A stretch of 64,000 nucleotides of DNA from Flavobacterium sandaracinum (GTDB lineage: Bacteria > Bacteroidota > Bacteroidia > Flavobacteriales > Flavobacteriaceae). Positions 46,355 to 55,857 of this stretch are shown in pieces (position 1 is the stretch's first letter; every line of letters begins with the position of its first letter). Position numbers and translations under genes: made by a program. Under the pieces are notes generated by a model. The model was not told the DNA's origin and ran no database searches. It was given only the letters and a program-made list of their open reading frames with translations. The stretch is taken from assembly GCF_004349135.1 (NCBI RefSeq), contig NZ_SMFN01000014.1, positions 433 through 64,432 of the forward strand, read 5' to 3'.

Positions 46355-46807
46355 ATGGAAACTTTAGTTAAAAGAAACGGCTTTTTCCCATCAGTAAATA
46401 CTTTATTTGATGACATCTTTTCAAAAGAAGTATTCGATTGGACTGATAAAAATTTCTCCTCGATTGGAACAAATTTACCCTCGGTAAATTTAAAAGAAAC
46501 AGAAAATAAATTAGAAGTGGAATTAGCAGCTCCCGGATTAAAAAAAGAAGATTTCAAAATTGAAATCGACAACAACATGCTAATGATTTCTTCTGAAAAG
46601 AAAGAAGAAAAAGAAGAAACTAGAAAAAAAGATAATTATGTTAGAAAAGAGTTTAATTATCAGTCGTTCTGCAGATCTTTCTCTTTGCCAGAATATATAG
46701 ACGAAAATAAGATCGAAGCTAGTTATAAAGATGGAATTCTTCATGTTGAAATTGGCAAAAAAGATGGAGTCATGAAAAAAAAGCACAAAACAATTACAAT
46801 AAAATAA
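46355..46807 (+). CDS. Hsp20/alpha-crystallin-family small heat shock protein
   Basis: A 150-residue protein with a short N-terminal arm (NTLFDDIFSKEVFDW) and an alpha-crystallin domain from about 45 to 135 (NLPSVNLKETENKLEVELAA, PGLKKEDFKIEIDNNMLMIS, KEFNYQSFCRSFSLPEYIDE, ASYKDGILHVEIGKK). It ends with a basic tail KKKHKTITIK, the beta-strand/IXI-like end used for oligomerisation. It holds unfolded proteins. A single gene with its own promoter and a long terminator. Confidence 0.93.
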   Translation: METLVKRNGFFPSVNTLFDDIFSKEVFDWTDKNFSSIGTNLPSVNLKETENKLEVELAAPGLKKEDFKIEIDNNMLMISSEKKEEKEETRKKDNYVRKEFNYQSFCRSFSLPEYIDENKIEASYKDGILHVEIGKKDGVMKKKHKTITIK

Positions 46808-46838
46808 GGAGGATTTTCATTTCGAAAATCTAAAAATT

Positions 46839-46895
46839 TAAAATCGTTAAACCGTAAAGCTATTAAAATAGTTTAGGGTTTAACGATTTTATTTT
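46839..46895. terminator. Bidirectional terminator between the Hsp20 and histidine kinase genes
   Basis: Arms AAAATCGTTAAACC / GGTTTAACGATTTT, with a partly paired inner part (taaagctatt/aatagttta) and A and T runs outside. It suits the convergent genes on both sides. Confidence 0.85.
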
Positions 46896-46927
46896 AGATG
46901 TAAATTGACGAAGTGATTTATTAAGTA

Positions 46928-49123
46928 TTAATTAGTGGCTATCAAAATAGTTATGATTTTAAACAATTTGGCGGAATCAAATGGTTTAATAATGATGTCA
47001 TTTATTCCGCAAGAAAGTGCCTCTTCTGTAATTTCAGATTTATCGAATGCTGTTAGTGCAACAATTGGAGTTACTATTCCCTTTAAACGAATTTTTCTAG
47101 TGGTCTCAAAACCATTTATCAATGGCATGTTAATATCCATCAGTATAATGTCAAAAAATTCTTTGTCCAAAATTTCTAGCGCTGCGTAGCCATTATCAAC
47201 AACACTACACTTATAGTTATTCTTTTCGATGGTCTTTTTAGTGACCAATTGATTAATGTGATTGTCCTCAACTACTAGGACATTTATCGTTTGTGGTGCA
47301 GTGATATCGACTTGAATATTATTGATGATTTCAATTGTTTTCTGTGGATTATATTCAAAAGGAATCACAAATTTAAAAACTGTTCCCTGATTTAGGGTGC
47401 TTTGAAGTGAAATTGTACTATTGAATAGACCCAACAATTGTTTTACTATAGAAAGACCAAGACCAGTTCCTTGATAATCAGTTTCTTTTCTCCCCACTTG
47501 CACAAATTTTTCAAAAATCTTTTCCTGATCCTCAGCCGCTATTCCTATACCATTATCTTCAATTTTAAAAGCTATAAAATACGATTTTCCGGACATTTTT
47601 TCTAATGAGACATCGATTGTTACTTTACCATTTCTAGTGAATTTCAATGCGTTACTCACCAAATTCATAATGATTTGAGAAAGCCTTAATTTATCACCAA
47701 TTAGATATTCTGGAATTGCAGCATCAATTTTAACTGCTATAGTATTGTTGTTATTTTTAGCCAAAAATGAAAGCGAATTTTTGACCATATTAATTTCATC
47801 AGATATATTAAAAGTCAAATTTTCCAATACAATTCTATTATCTTCAATCTTGTTGATTTGAAGAATATCATTCACTAGGGATAGTAAATATCTAGCTGAA
47901 AATTTGAGCGAATTTAAATGTGGACTGTTGGATAACTCTTTGTGCTCGTCTAGCAGCATATTTGTGATTCCTACTACTCCATATAGAGGAGTTCGCAATT
48001 CATGACTGATCGTTGAAACAAATTGTGATTTTAAAACAGAGGCTTCTTCTGCTTTTTCTTTTGCGAAAATTAGCGCTTCATTAGTCTTAGAAAGTTGCGC
48101 ATTGGATTTTTTTCTAAAATTATTATTTTTAAATAAAGTATAAAGTAGCAATAATAGAACGAAGGAAATTACAGTGAATAGCACCACAATAGTTTTCGAT
48201 TTTTCTACTATTTGAAGTTGGGCCTCCTTTTCATTTTCAAATTTATCAATTTCTCTTTTATACTCTTCTAATTGTATGTTTATTCCCGCTATATTTGCTT
48301 TTTCTAGCTTTTCATTGTTATAAAGTTCTTCTGTAATTTCATTGTATTTAGAAAGGTTAACATAGGCCTCTTTATAATCGCCTTTCTTCCACAAAAATTT
48401 AGAATATTCCAAATGGGCAAAGGATAAATCTGACTTTTGATTCGATTGCTTTCCATCCTTAATGGCATTTAAAAAAAAAGAAGTCGCTTTTTTATTATTG
48501 TCCTGATGCGCGAAGTACATTCCGTTGAGCATATTGACAGCTGCAACATTTGATTCATTCCCAAATTTTTCGTTATGAGTGTTTATAAATTCTAAATTTG
48601 GATATCCTTTTTCAAAATGGCCAACGTCAAAATAAGCCCAAGCAATATTAAGTTTAGTCATAAATATTTGATTGCTATCTGCTATTTTTTCACTGTATTT
48701 AAGGGTGTTTTCGTAGTATTTAATCCCTTTTAAATATTGTTTTTTTTCAAAACAATAGATGTTGCCTAAGTTATTATTAATTTTATTTTTTAAAGTATCA
48801 TTACTAAGTTTGGTAGCGTAAAGCATGGCCTTGTTATAGAAAAAAATAGCTTTATCAAATTGAGCTATTTCAGCATAATTTGCGGCAATCGTATTGTAGG
48901 AAATAGTTGTAGAAGAAAAGTCATTAGCAGTAATTGATTTTTGCAGAGCTATTTTAGAAATCTCTAATGATTTTTCAAAATTGGCCTCTTTTAAATACCG
49001 AGAAGCTTGATTTGTTAATTTTGTAATTTCGTTTTTGGAAAATGTCTTTGTCTGCGCAACTAAACTATAATTAAAATAATTTATAATTAATAGTGAAAAC
49101 AAAACAATACGTATCTGATACAT
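46928..49123 (-). CDS. TPR-containing hybrid histidine kinase / response regulator
   Basis: A 731-residue protein from the ATG at 49123, chosen because MYQIRIVLFSLLIINYFNYS then LVAQ is a signal peptide (frames upstream add 19 residues). A periplasmic TPR domain (about 30-300, repeats such as AIFFYNKAMLYATKL, KYYENTLKYSEKIA) and one membrane segment (VVLFTVISFVLLLLLYTLF) follow. The kinase core has the phosphorylated His in STISHELRTPLYG, N box LVSNALKFTRNG, and DNGIGIAAEDQEKIFEKF, GTGLGLSIVKQL. The C-terminal receiver domain has its phospho-Asp in FFDIILMDINMPLI and KPF near the end. A complete hybrid two-component sensor; signal and target are unknown. Confidence 0.93.
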   Translation of the reverse strand: MYQIRIVLFSLLIINYFNYSLVAQTKTFSKNEITKLTNQASRYLKEANFEKSLEISKIALQKSITANDFSSTTISYNTIAANYAEIAQFDKAIFFYNKAMLYATKLSNDTLKNKINNNLGNIYCFEKKQYLKGIKYYENTLKYSEKIADSNQIFMTKLNIAWAYFDVGHFEKGYPNLEFINTHNEKFGNESNVAAVNMLNGMYFAHQDNNKKATSFFLNAIKDGKQSNQKSDLSFAHLEYSKFLWKKGDYKEAYVNLSKYNEITEELYNNEKLEKANIAGINIQLEEYKREIDKFENEKEAQLQIVEKSKTIVVLFTVISFVLLLLLYTLFKNNNFRKKSNAQLSKTNEALIFAKEKAEEASVLKSQFVSTISHELRTPLYGVVGITNMLLDEHKELSNSPHLNSLKFSARYLLSLVNDILQINKIEDNRIVLENLTFNISDEINMVKNSLSFLAKNNNNTIAVKIDAAIPEYLIGDKLRLSQIIMNLVSNALKFTRNGKVTIDVSLEKMSGKSYFIAFKIEDNGIGIAAEDQEKIFEKFVQVGRKETDYQGTGLGLSIVKQLLGLFNSTISLQSTLNQGTVFKFVIPFEYNPQKTIEIINNIQVDITAPQTINVLVVEDNHINQLVTKKTIEKNNYKCSVVDNGYAALEILDKEFFDIILMDINMPLINGFETTRKIRLKGIVTPIVALTAFDKSEITEEALSCGINDIIIKPFDSAKLFKIITILIATN

Positions 49124-49233
49124 AGCCAATTGAATTTCATCAAATATACATTTTATTAATAAAAAAAAACATAAAAACACTTCTTTTTAGTTAAACTAAA
49201 GATTTTAAATGTTCAATTAATTTAAATTTCTTG

Positions 49234-49269
49234 TACAAAAAAACCCTACTCTTCTCAAAGAATAGGGTT
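49234..49269 (-). terminator. Terminator of the symporter gene
   Basis: Stem AACCCTA / TAGGGTT with a 14-base loop. On the minus strand it ends in a U run (A run at 49236-49243). Confidence 0.8.
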
Positions 49270-49290
49270 GTTATGTAATTGGTAAAATTA

Positions 49291-50571
49291 TTATTCAATA
49301 GTAGCCGTTTCTGTTTCAGCATCACCTTCCCATTTACCTACAACTGATGTTGCTAATGCATTTCCTAAAACATTGGTTGCACTACGAAACATATCACAAA
49401 AATGATCAATTGGTAGAATCAAGGCAATTCCTTCAATAGGAATATCAAACATCCCACAGGTTGCAGCAACTACTACTAAGCTAGCTCTTGGAACGCCTGC
49501 GATACCTTTACTGGTCAACATCAAAACTAAAAGCATTGTCATCTGAGTTCCCAAATCTAAATCAATACCGTATGCTTGAGCAATAAAAATACTAGCAAAA
49601 GTCATGTACATCATACTTCCATCCAAGTTAAAAGAATAACCCAAAGGCAACATAAAAGAAACAATTCGGTCTTTGACCCCAAACCTTTCCAATTCTTCAG
49701 TCAATTTAGGAAAAACAGCTTCACTACTAGTAGTCCCAAAAGCAATGATTAGTGGACTAACTATTCTTTTCAGTAAAACGGTCATTCTACTTTTTAGAAA
49801 AATATAACCAACAAGTATTAGTACCACCCAAAGAGAGGAAATTCCAATCAAAAAGGAACCGAAAAACTTGAAATACGTAATTGCTAACTCCTGAAAATCA
49901 CGTACTGCAAAAACTCCAGCTATCGCTCCAAATACTCCAATTGGTGCAAATTTCATTACATAATTAACCATTTTCAGAACAATATGAGATATTTTTTCTA
50001 AAGCATTTGTAACTGGCTTTACATAATCTCCTAATGAAGCGGCCGCTAGACCAAAGAAAATGGAGAAAATTACAATTTGTAAAATTTCATTAGTAGCCAA
50101 GGCCTCAAAGATACTTTTGGGTACGATATGCTCAATAAAATTTTCAAAAGATATGTTTTGTGTTTTAGCAGTTACTTCAGAAGCAGAGGCTAAGTCAATA
50201 CTTGGTAAATTAAGTCCAACTCCAGGTTCAAGCGTGTTTACAAAAAACATACCTAACAATAAGGAAACAAACGATGCGGTAAAAAACCAACCCATTGCCT
50301 TACCACCAATCCGTCCTACCGCTTTAATATCTCCAAGCTTAGCAATTCCTACCACCAAAGTGGTGAAAACTAATGGAGAAATAATCATTTGAACTAAACG
50401 AATAAAGATGGTTGCTAAGATGTTTATTTTTTTACTAAAGACTTTAGCATCTTCCGGTGAAATCGAATTATGTATAGCAATGCCTAAAATAGCACCCAAG
50501 ACCATAGCAATTAATATTTGTCCTGTCAATCCTGAAAAAAAAGAGGGCTTCTTACTAGTATTTGTATTCAT
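49291..50571 (-). CDS. Dicarboxylate/amino acid:cation symporter (DAACS family)
   Basis: A 426-residue transporter of the GltP/DctA type. Membrane helices are seen throughout. The family loops are intact: SPLVFTTLVVGIAKL in the first half, ISPLIIAFGTTSSEAVFPKL (Ser-rich HP1), SFNLDGSMMYMTFASIFIAQ (helix 7 NMDGT-like motif), and SKGIAGVPRASLVVVAATC (HP2). It takes up glutamate, aspartate or C4-dicarboxylates with Na+ or H+. The exact substrate cannot be set. It has its own terminator. Confidence 0.92.
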   Translation of the reverse strand: MNTNTSKKPSFFSGLTGQILIAMVLGAILGIAIHNSISPEDAKVFSKKINILATIFIRLVQMIISPLVFTTLVVGIAKLGDIKAVGRIGGKAMGWFFTASFVSLLLGMFFVNTLEPGVGLNLPSIDLASASEVTAKTQNISFENFIEHIVPKSIFEALATNEILQIVIFSIFFGLAAASLGDYVKPVTNALEKISHIVLKMVNYVMKFAPIGVFGAIAGVFAVRDFQELAITYFKFFGSFLIGISSLWVVLILVGYIFLKSRMTVLLKRIVSPLIIAFGTTSSEAVFPKLTEELERFGVKDRIVSFMLPLGYSFNLDGSMMYMTFASIFIAQAYGIDLDLGTQMTMLLVLMLTSKGIAGVPRASLVVVAATCGMFDIPIEGIALILPIDHFCDMFRSATNVLGNALATSVVGKWEGDAETETATIE

Positions 50572-50680
50572 TAAAAGTTAAGTGTTAGGTTTTGAATTAG
50601 CCTATGTCGCATAACTCTTTCTTATTTATTTCTTAGTAAGAAAGTTTATTTCAAAATAGGGAAAAAGCTAAAAATTGTTG

Positions 50681-51739
50681 TTAATATGTTTTGTTTATCA
50701 AATAAAAATCAGCAAGAACAATGGCAGCCATAGCCTCAACAATAGGAACTGCTCGCGGTACTACACAAGGGTCATGGCGTCCTTTTCCTGTCATCTCAGT
50801 AATATTGCCTTTATTGTCTAGCGACTCTTGTTTTTGCATGATTGTTGCCACAGGCTTAAAAGCTACTCGAAAGTAAATATCCATCCCATTACTTATACCG
50901 CCTTGAATCCCACCAGAAAGGTTTGTCTTAGTTGATCCATCAAGATTGTATAAATCATTATGCTCACTTCCCTTCATTTTGGCTCCACAGAAGCCACTTC
51001 CAAATTCGAATCCTTTTACAGCATTTATAGAGAGCATGGCTTTACCGAGTTCAGCATGGAGTTTGTCAAAAACTGGTTCTCCAAGTCCGATGGGTACATT
51101 TTGAATTACACACGTTACGGTTCCGCCCACTGTATCGCCTTGTTTTCTAATCTCGCGAATATACTCTTCCATTACTACTGCCATTGCTGGATCAGGACAA
51201 CGAACAGGATTATTCTCTGTCAAGGAAAAGTCTAACTCTTGGTATGGTTTTTCTAAAAAAATAGGTCCTACAGAAGAAACGTAAGCATTAATTTTTATTT
51301 GTGGTAACATTTGTTTGGCAACAGCACCAGCAACTACTCTACTAGCCGTTTCACGCGCTGAACTGCGCCCTCCACCACGATAATCGCGTACTCCATACTT
51401 TTGATCGTACACGTAATCAGCGTGACTTGGCCTGTAGTTATCTTTTATATGAGAATAATCATCGGATTTCTGATTGGTATTCGGAATAATAAAACCTATT
51501 GGAGTTCCAGTGGTTTTACCTTCAAAGATCCCAGAGAGGAATTGAACATCGTCTGGTTCTTTGCGTTGGGTAACTATTGCCGATTGACCGGGCTTTCTTC
51601 GAGACATTTCGAATTGAATAGCTTCCAAATCTAGTGCTATTCCTGGAGGACAACCGTCAATTATTCCACCTAAAGCTTCACCATGCGATTCTCCAAAAGT
51701 TGATATTCTAAATAGTGTTCCGTAGCTATTTCCTGCCAT
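50681..51739 (-). CDS. aroC: Chorismate synthase
   Basis: A 352-residue protein from the ATG at 51739, [20 protein letters not shown]. The frame upstream adds 25 residues of unlikely sequence. Signatures: [59 protein letters not shown] and [20 protein letters not shown]. It forms chorismate from EPSP using reduced FMN, the last shikimate step, in the cytoplasm. It is the usual length. The next gene starts on the other strand, so it is likely a single transcription unit. Confidence 0.96.
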   Translation of the reverse strand: MAGNSYGTLFRISTFGESHGEALGGIIDGCPPGIALDLEAIQFEMSRRKPGQSAIVTQRKEPDDVQFLSGIFEGKTTGTPIGFIIPNTNQKSDDYSHIKDNYRPSHADYVYDQKYGVRDYRGGGRSSARETASRVVAGAVAKQMLPQIKINAYVSSVGPIFLEKPYQELDFSLTENNPVRCPDPAMAVVMEEYIREIRKQGDTVGGTVTCVIQNVPIGLGEPVFDKLHAELGKAMLSINAVKGFEFGSGFCGAKMKGSEHNDLYNLDGSTKTNLSGGIQGGISNGMDIYFRVAFKPVATIMQKQESLDNKGNITEMTGKGRHDPCVVPRAVPIVEAMAAIVLADFYLINKTY

Positions 51740-51922
51740 TATAATTAGTTTTGAACAAAAGTACCATTTTAGTTTAAGGTTCAAAAGTTTAAAGTTTAAA
51801 GTTTTAAGAAACATTTCACATTTATTATTATAAATTTAATATTGTATTAGATTTCTTAACCTTTACATTTAATTTATTTGAAAATAATTCTATTATTTTG
51901 ATCAACTTAAAATGGACATCCG

Positions 51923-52729
51923 TTGAAAAAAAGAAAAGTAGAACTAGTGGTCCTTTCTGATGTACATTTGGGAACTTTTGGCAGCCATGCTGCTGCACTT
52001 TACAATTACTTAGCAACCATTAAGCCTAAAATTTTAGTATTAAATGGTGATATTATTGATATTTGGCAATTTAGAAAATCATATTTTCCTCAAGCGCATT
52101 TAAAAGTTATTCAAAAAATAATCAGTTTTGCTTCAAAAGGAACTAAAGTCTATTATCTAACCGGTAATCATGACGAAATGCTTCGAAAATTTAGCGACAT
52201 GAGTATGGGGAATTTTGAATTACGTGATAAATTGGTATTGGATCTTGATGGCAAAAAAGCTTGGATCTTTCACGGTGATGTTTTTGATGCTTCGGTACAA
52301 CACTCCAAATGGATTGCAAAATTAGGAGGCTTAGGATACGACTATCTCATTCTTTTAAATCGTTTTGTAAACTGCTGTTTGTTAAAAATAGGAAAAGAAC
52401 CCTATTCTTTTTCAAAGAAAATAAAGGCTAGTGTAAAGAAAGCGGTTAAGCACATCTCTGATTTTGAAGAAACAGCTACCGATTTAGCAATCGAAAACAA
52501 ATATGACTACGTTATTTGCGGTCATATTCACGAACCTAAAATAATTAAAAAAGAAAATAAAAATGGCGCCACACTTTACTTAAATTCAGGAGATTGGGTT
52601 GAAAACTTAACGGCATTAGAATACAATAAAAAACGATGGAAATTATTTCATTATTCAGAAATGGAGTATGCAGAGGAAGAAAATCTTTTTGAAATGGAAG
52701 ATATTTTAAGTTATCAAACATTTGTATAA
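51923..52729 (+). CDS. UDP-2,3-diacylglucosamine diphosphatase-like metallophosphatase
   Basis: A 268-residue protein starting with a TTG codon at 51923: an ATG at 51912 is followed by a stop after four codons, so no nearby ATG fits, and the KKRKVELVVLSDVHLGTFGS start is typical of this family. The metallophosphatase motifs are SDVHLG, LNGDIIDIW, GNHDEML, IFHGDVFD and GHIHEPK. Proteins of this type in Flavobacteriia act like LpxH, cutting UDP-diacylglucosamine in lipid A synthesis. Substrate assignment is by family only. Confidence 0.8.
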   Translation: MKKRKVELVVLSDVHLGTFGSHAAALYNYLATIKPKILVLNGDIIDIWQFRKSYFPQAHLKVIQKIISFASKGTKVYYLTGNHDEMLRKFSDMSMGNFELRDKLVLDLDGKKAWIFHGDVFDASVQHSKWIAKLGGLGYDYLILLNRFVNCCLLKIGKEPYSFSKKIKASVKKAVKHISDFEETATDLAIENKYDYVICGHIHEPKIIKKENKNGATLYLNSGDWVENLTALEYNKKRWKLFHYSEMEYAEEENLFEMEDILSYQTFV

Positions 52730-52854
52730 GCCCCATTTTCAAAACTGAATATCAAACTGTATTGCTCTTTTTAAGTCCCTTCCATGTATCAATAATGTGG
52801 TAATTATATAACTTTTCACTGTAATCTTATAATTAATATCGTGAACTTTAGAGG

Positions 52855-52862
52855 TAAATTTG
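52855..52862 (+). promoter_or_regulatory. -7 element upstream of the outer membrane protein gene
   Basis: TAAATTTG fits TAnnTTTG and is 19 bases before the ATG at 52882. No well-placed TTG was seen. Confidence 0.4.
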
Positions 52863-52881
52863 TTCCTATAAAAATTTACTT

Positions 52882-53394
52882 ATGAAAAAAATTATTTTAT
52901 CAGCACTAATGTTAATGGGATTAGCATTTACCGCACAAGCACAAGATATTTCAAAAAATGCTATAGGTTTACGTTTTGGAAGTAACGGTGGATTTGGAAC
53001 TGAACTTTCCTACCAAAGAGGATTATCTGACAACAACAGACTTGAATTAGATTTAGGTTGGAGAAACAGAAAAGACTACAACAATGACAAGTATGATGAT
53101 AATGCTATCAAATTAACAGGTTTATACCAATGGGTATGGAATATTGAAGGTGGTTTCAACTGGTACGCAGGTATTGGTGGTGGTGTAGGAAGCTACAACA
53201 GAGATTATTATGACAATAGAGATTATAATGATGGAGTCTTTGCATTTGCTGCTGGAGATATCGGTCTTGAATACAACTTTGATTTCCCATTATTAGTTTC
53301 TATCGATTTCAGACCTGAGTTTGGTGGTAACGGAGGTTATTACAGAAATAATTACGGATCTGATGTAGCATTAGCGCTTAGATATCAATTCTAG
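52882..53394 (+). CDS. Small outer membrane beta-barrel protein
   Basis: A 170-residue protein with signal peptide MKKIILSALMLMGLAFTAQA. The mature part alternates Gly and aromatic residues in about eight strands (NAIGLRFGSNGGFGTELSYQ, LELDLGWRNRKDY, IKLTGLYQWVWNI, FNWYAGIGGGVGSY, FAAGDIGLEYNFD) and ends in YQF, the usual C-terminal aromatic of outer membrane barrels. The size fits eight-stranded OmpA/OmpW-like barrels. Function is unknown. A strong terminator follows. Confidence 0.88.
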   Translation: MKKIILSALMLMGLAFTAQAQDISKNAIGLRFGSNGGFGTELSYQRGLSDNNRLELDLGWRNRKDYNNDKYDDNAIKLTGLYQWVWNIEGGFNWYAGIGGGVGSYNRDYYDNRDYNDGVFAFAAGDIGLEYNFDFPLLVSIDFRPEFGGNGGYYRNNYGSDVALALRYQF

Positions 53395-53414
53395 TATTAT
53401 CTAGATAATACATG

Positions 53415-53448
53415 AAAACGGCCACTAGAAATAGTGGCCGTTTTTTTT
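53415..53448. terminator. Terminator between the outer membrane protein and PrcB-like genes
   Basis: Stem AAAACGGCCACTA / TAGTGGCCGTTTT with a short loop (gaaa), followed by a T run. It serves the plus-strand gene and, by symmetry, the minus-strand gene ending at 53447. Confidence 0.9.
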
Positions 53449-53875
53449 ATTTAAATACAATTTCTTTTTTAGAATTTATTTTGACTACACAAAACGGAGT
53501 GGTCAAAGATTGTGTTACCATGCTTCCAGATTCAGGATTGGTTTCTTTTACGGTTATAATTATATTTTTATCAGTTTCAACAATATTTTCAATTCCTATA
53601 GCATATCCGCCAGTTGTTTTCTCTCCCATATTCAAAATAACAAAATTAGAGTTCTGAACATCATTTGCACTAATTTTATTTTTTAAACTTTCATCATTTT
53701 GCAGCATTTTAATTTCGTTTGGCTCTGAAAGTATTTCAAAGAAACGTATAGTTGCTCCACCAGTAATTTGCTGGGTCAACACTTCGTATAATTTATTTAC
53801 ACCGGCACTTTTAACAGCCGTTGTGCCGCAAGAAGCGAGTGTTAAGGCAAACAGTGACACAATTGTTTTTTTCAT
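53447..53875 (-). CDS. PrcB-like lipoprotein
   Basis: A 142-residue protein from the ATG at 53875 (MKKTIVSLFALTLASC, lipoprotein signal with Cys16; a start 27 bases earlier only adds polar residues). The mature part resembles the PrcB C-terminal domain: VLNMGEKTTGGYAIGIENI, then IITVKETNPESGSMVTQSLT, TPFCVVKI. PrcB belongs to the Treponema dentilisin complex; in Bacteroidetes such lipoproteins are common and their partners unknown. No prcA or prtP gene is seen nearby. Confidence 0.75.
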   Translation of the reverse strand: MKKTIVSLFALTLASCGTTAVKSAGVNKLYEVLTQQITGGATIRFFEILSEPNEIKMLQNDESLKNKISANDVQNSNFVILNMGEKTTGGYAIGIENIVETDKNIIITVKETNPESGSMVTQSLTTPFCVVKINSKKEIVFK

Positions 53876-53949
53876 TATTGTATTTTTTACGATGGTACCC
53901 AATATTGTTTTTTAACGTATTCCTACTACAGTTACTAAATCAGTATTCT

Positions 53950-55083
53950 TTATAAGTATTTATTGATTGCTTTTTGATACAATGTTTCGTAAAGGGGTAA
54001 AATATTTTTTATATCAAATTGTTTTGCAACAGACAATGCATTTTCTTTGAATTTTTGAAGAGTATCATCCTCTTTTAAAATTTTCAAAGCGTTTTGAGCC
54101 ATCTCTTCTATATTTCCTACGTCACTTAAATAACCCGAAACACCATCAAAATTAACTTCTGGCAAACCTCCTGAATTGCTGGAAATAACCGGAACTTTAC
54201 ACGCCATAGCTTCGAGAGCAGCCAAACCAAAACTTTCAGTTTCTGAAGGGAGTAAGAATAAATCCGTCAGGCATAAAATCTTGTCAATTTCATTACTGTT
54301 TCCAAAGAAAATAACCTTATCTACTATCCCTAATTCCTGACATAAATATTCTGCTTTTTCCTTTTCAGGACCATCCCCTACCATCATTAATTTAGCTGGA
54401 ATCTCTTTCTGAATATTATAAAAAATCTTAATCACATCAGGAATTCGTTTTACTTTTCTAAAATTACTGATATGGGTTATAATACGCTCATTTTGCTTGG
54501 CCATAACGGAACGTTGACAAGGAATACTGGGATCGTTTGTATTTTTGTCTAATTCAATAAAATTTGGAATAACCTCAATTTCATTTTTTATATTGAACAA
54601 TTCAAGAGTAGCATCTTTTAAACTTTGAGAAACCGAAGTAACAAAATCTGATTTATTAATACTGAAAGTAACCGCTGGTTTATAAAACGGATGATTGCCC
54701 ACCAAAGTAATATCAGTTCCATGTAAAGTCGTAACCATTGGGATATTTATTCCCTCATCTTTTAACATTTGTTTGGCCATATAACCGGCGTAAGCATGAG
54801 GAATAGCGTAATGTACATGAAGTAATTCGATTTTATAGAGTTTAACCATGTCGACTAATTTGCTTGACAAAGCCAATTCGTAGGGTTGATAATGGAATAA
54901 TGGATATTCCGGAACATTGACTTCATGGTAATGTACATTTGGGCTCAAAAGTGCTAACCGTACAGGTTGACTGTACGTTATAAAATGAATTTCGTGGCCG
55001 CGACGAGCCAGTTCTAGACCTAATTCTGTAGCGACAACTCCACTACCACCAAAGGTAGGGTAACAAACAATTGCAATTTTCAT
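53950..55083 (-). CDS. bshA: N-acetyl-alpha-D-glucosaminyl L-malate synthase
   Basis: A 377-residue GT-B glycosyltransferase (family GT4). The start MKIAIVCYPTFGGSGVVATE, EVNVPEYPLFHYQPYELALS and LLHVHYAIPHAYAGYMAKQM, TTLHGTDITLVG, and the C-terminal ETESFGLAALEAMACKVPVI with the nucleotide-binding Glu pair are typical of BshA. It joins UDP-GlcNAc and L-malate, the first step of bacillithiol synthesis. bshB and bshC are not in the window. The remains of a metal-transport ATPase lie upstream. Confidence 0.95.
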   Translation of the reverse strand: MKIAIVCYPTFGGSGVVATELGLELARRGHEIHFITYSQPVRLALLSPNVHYHEVNVPEYPLFHYQPYELALSSKLVDMVKLYKIELLHVHYAIPHAYAGYMAKQMLKDEGINIPMVTTLHGTDITLVGNHPFYKPAVTFSINKSDFVTSVSQSLKDATLELFNIKNEIEVIPNFIELDKNTNDPSIPCQRSVMAKQNERIITHISNFRKVKRIPDVIKIFYNIQKEIPAKLMMVGDGPEKEKAEYLCQELGIVDKVIFFGNSNEIDKILCLTDLFLLPSETESFGLAALEAMACKVPVISSNSGGLPEVNFDGVSGYLSDVGNIEEMAQNALKILKEDDTLQKFKENALSVAKQFDIKNILPLYETLYQKAINKYL

Positions 55084-55159
55084 GTATGTAATTTAATAAA
55101 ACGAATTTAATAAAAATAGCAATGTGTTTTATGGAATTTTAAGTTAAATACTCTGGGTA

Positions 55160-55690
55160 TTTGAAACTTCATACGTTGACAAAGTATGGCATTAAAAATT
55201 GCCAATATTACCATGCCTACATCTGCAAAATCAGGCATTTGAACCAATACCGATTTGATGTTAGATTCCGATTTTTGTGCAGCCAACGTTTGAAACAGCT
55301 CACCAATAACATAAAAAAGCATTACAGTAACTCTTTCGGTCTATTGACTAATACTAAAAGTGCCAATAGTAACAACACACATTAGGAATAACTCTAAAAA
55401 AGCGGCAGCAGTTTTACTACTTTGAAAAGCATCTTTCAAAACTGAAAAAGAGACTGGATGATACACAATATCGTACAATGCTATTCGAATCAAACCGTTG
55501 AACCAAGATTACGTAAAGTAAGTTTCAAACAACAAAGCAACTGATATAATAATAATGCCAACCTAACTATTGAGGGTGACAACATCATACTACGCTTAGT
55601 TTAATTTGAAAGACCGTGATCATCTCTTGAGTAATTTTAATATCACTGCCTGAGCAGCAACAATCAGTATAATTATTTGTTCCCGTTTTA
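55160..55690 (-). pseudogene. Remnant of a heavy-metal-translocating P-type ATPase (ZntA/CadA-like), N-terminal membrane part
   Basis: The minus strand reads, with stops, TNNYTDCCCSGSD (a Cys-rich metal-binding tail), GIIIISVALLFETYFT then a stop, SWFNGLIRIALYDIVYHPVS, FSVLKDAFQSSKTAAAFLEL, FLMCVVTIGTFSISQ then a stop, TERVTVMLFYVIGELFQTLA and AQKSESNIKSVLVQMPDFAD. This mirrors the ZntA pattern GLxxALYxxAYLPVG..LKxA, FLMxxATIGAF, EGVAVMLFYxxGELFQ, SIKxLMxxRPD. The phosphorylation domain (DKTGT) and ATP-binding domain are gone. With at least two stops it is dead. From 55084 to 55857 there is no other gene. Confidence 0.8.
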
Positions 55691-55857
55691 CTTACTCTTA
55701 ATGCGCAACAGGAATTTATGGGACTAGCGTTATACGCGGGTTTCTTAGCAAGAATTATAGTAGATTAAGAACTCTAAAAGCACAAAATTAACCCTCAAGA
55801 ATTTAGTTGAACGATTCTTTTCTAAAATTAAAGTAGATACAAAAAGACTTTTTATTT

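Noticed and set aside
51781..51804. Tandem gtttaaa-like repeats upstream of aroC
   Set aside because: A low-complexity AT-rich stretch with only three imperfect units; no function can be argued.
55161..55385. Plus-strand frame in the bshA upstream region
   Set aside because: The minus strand there clearly encodes the P-type ATPase remnant, so the plus frame is chance.
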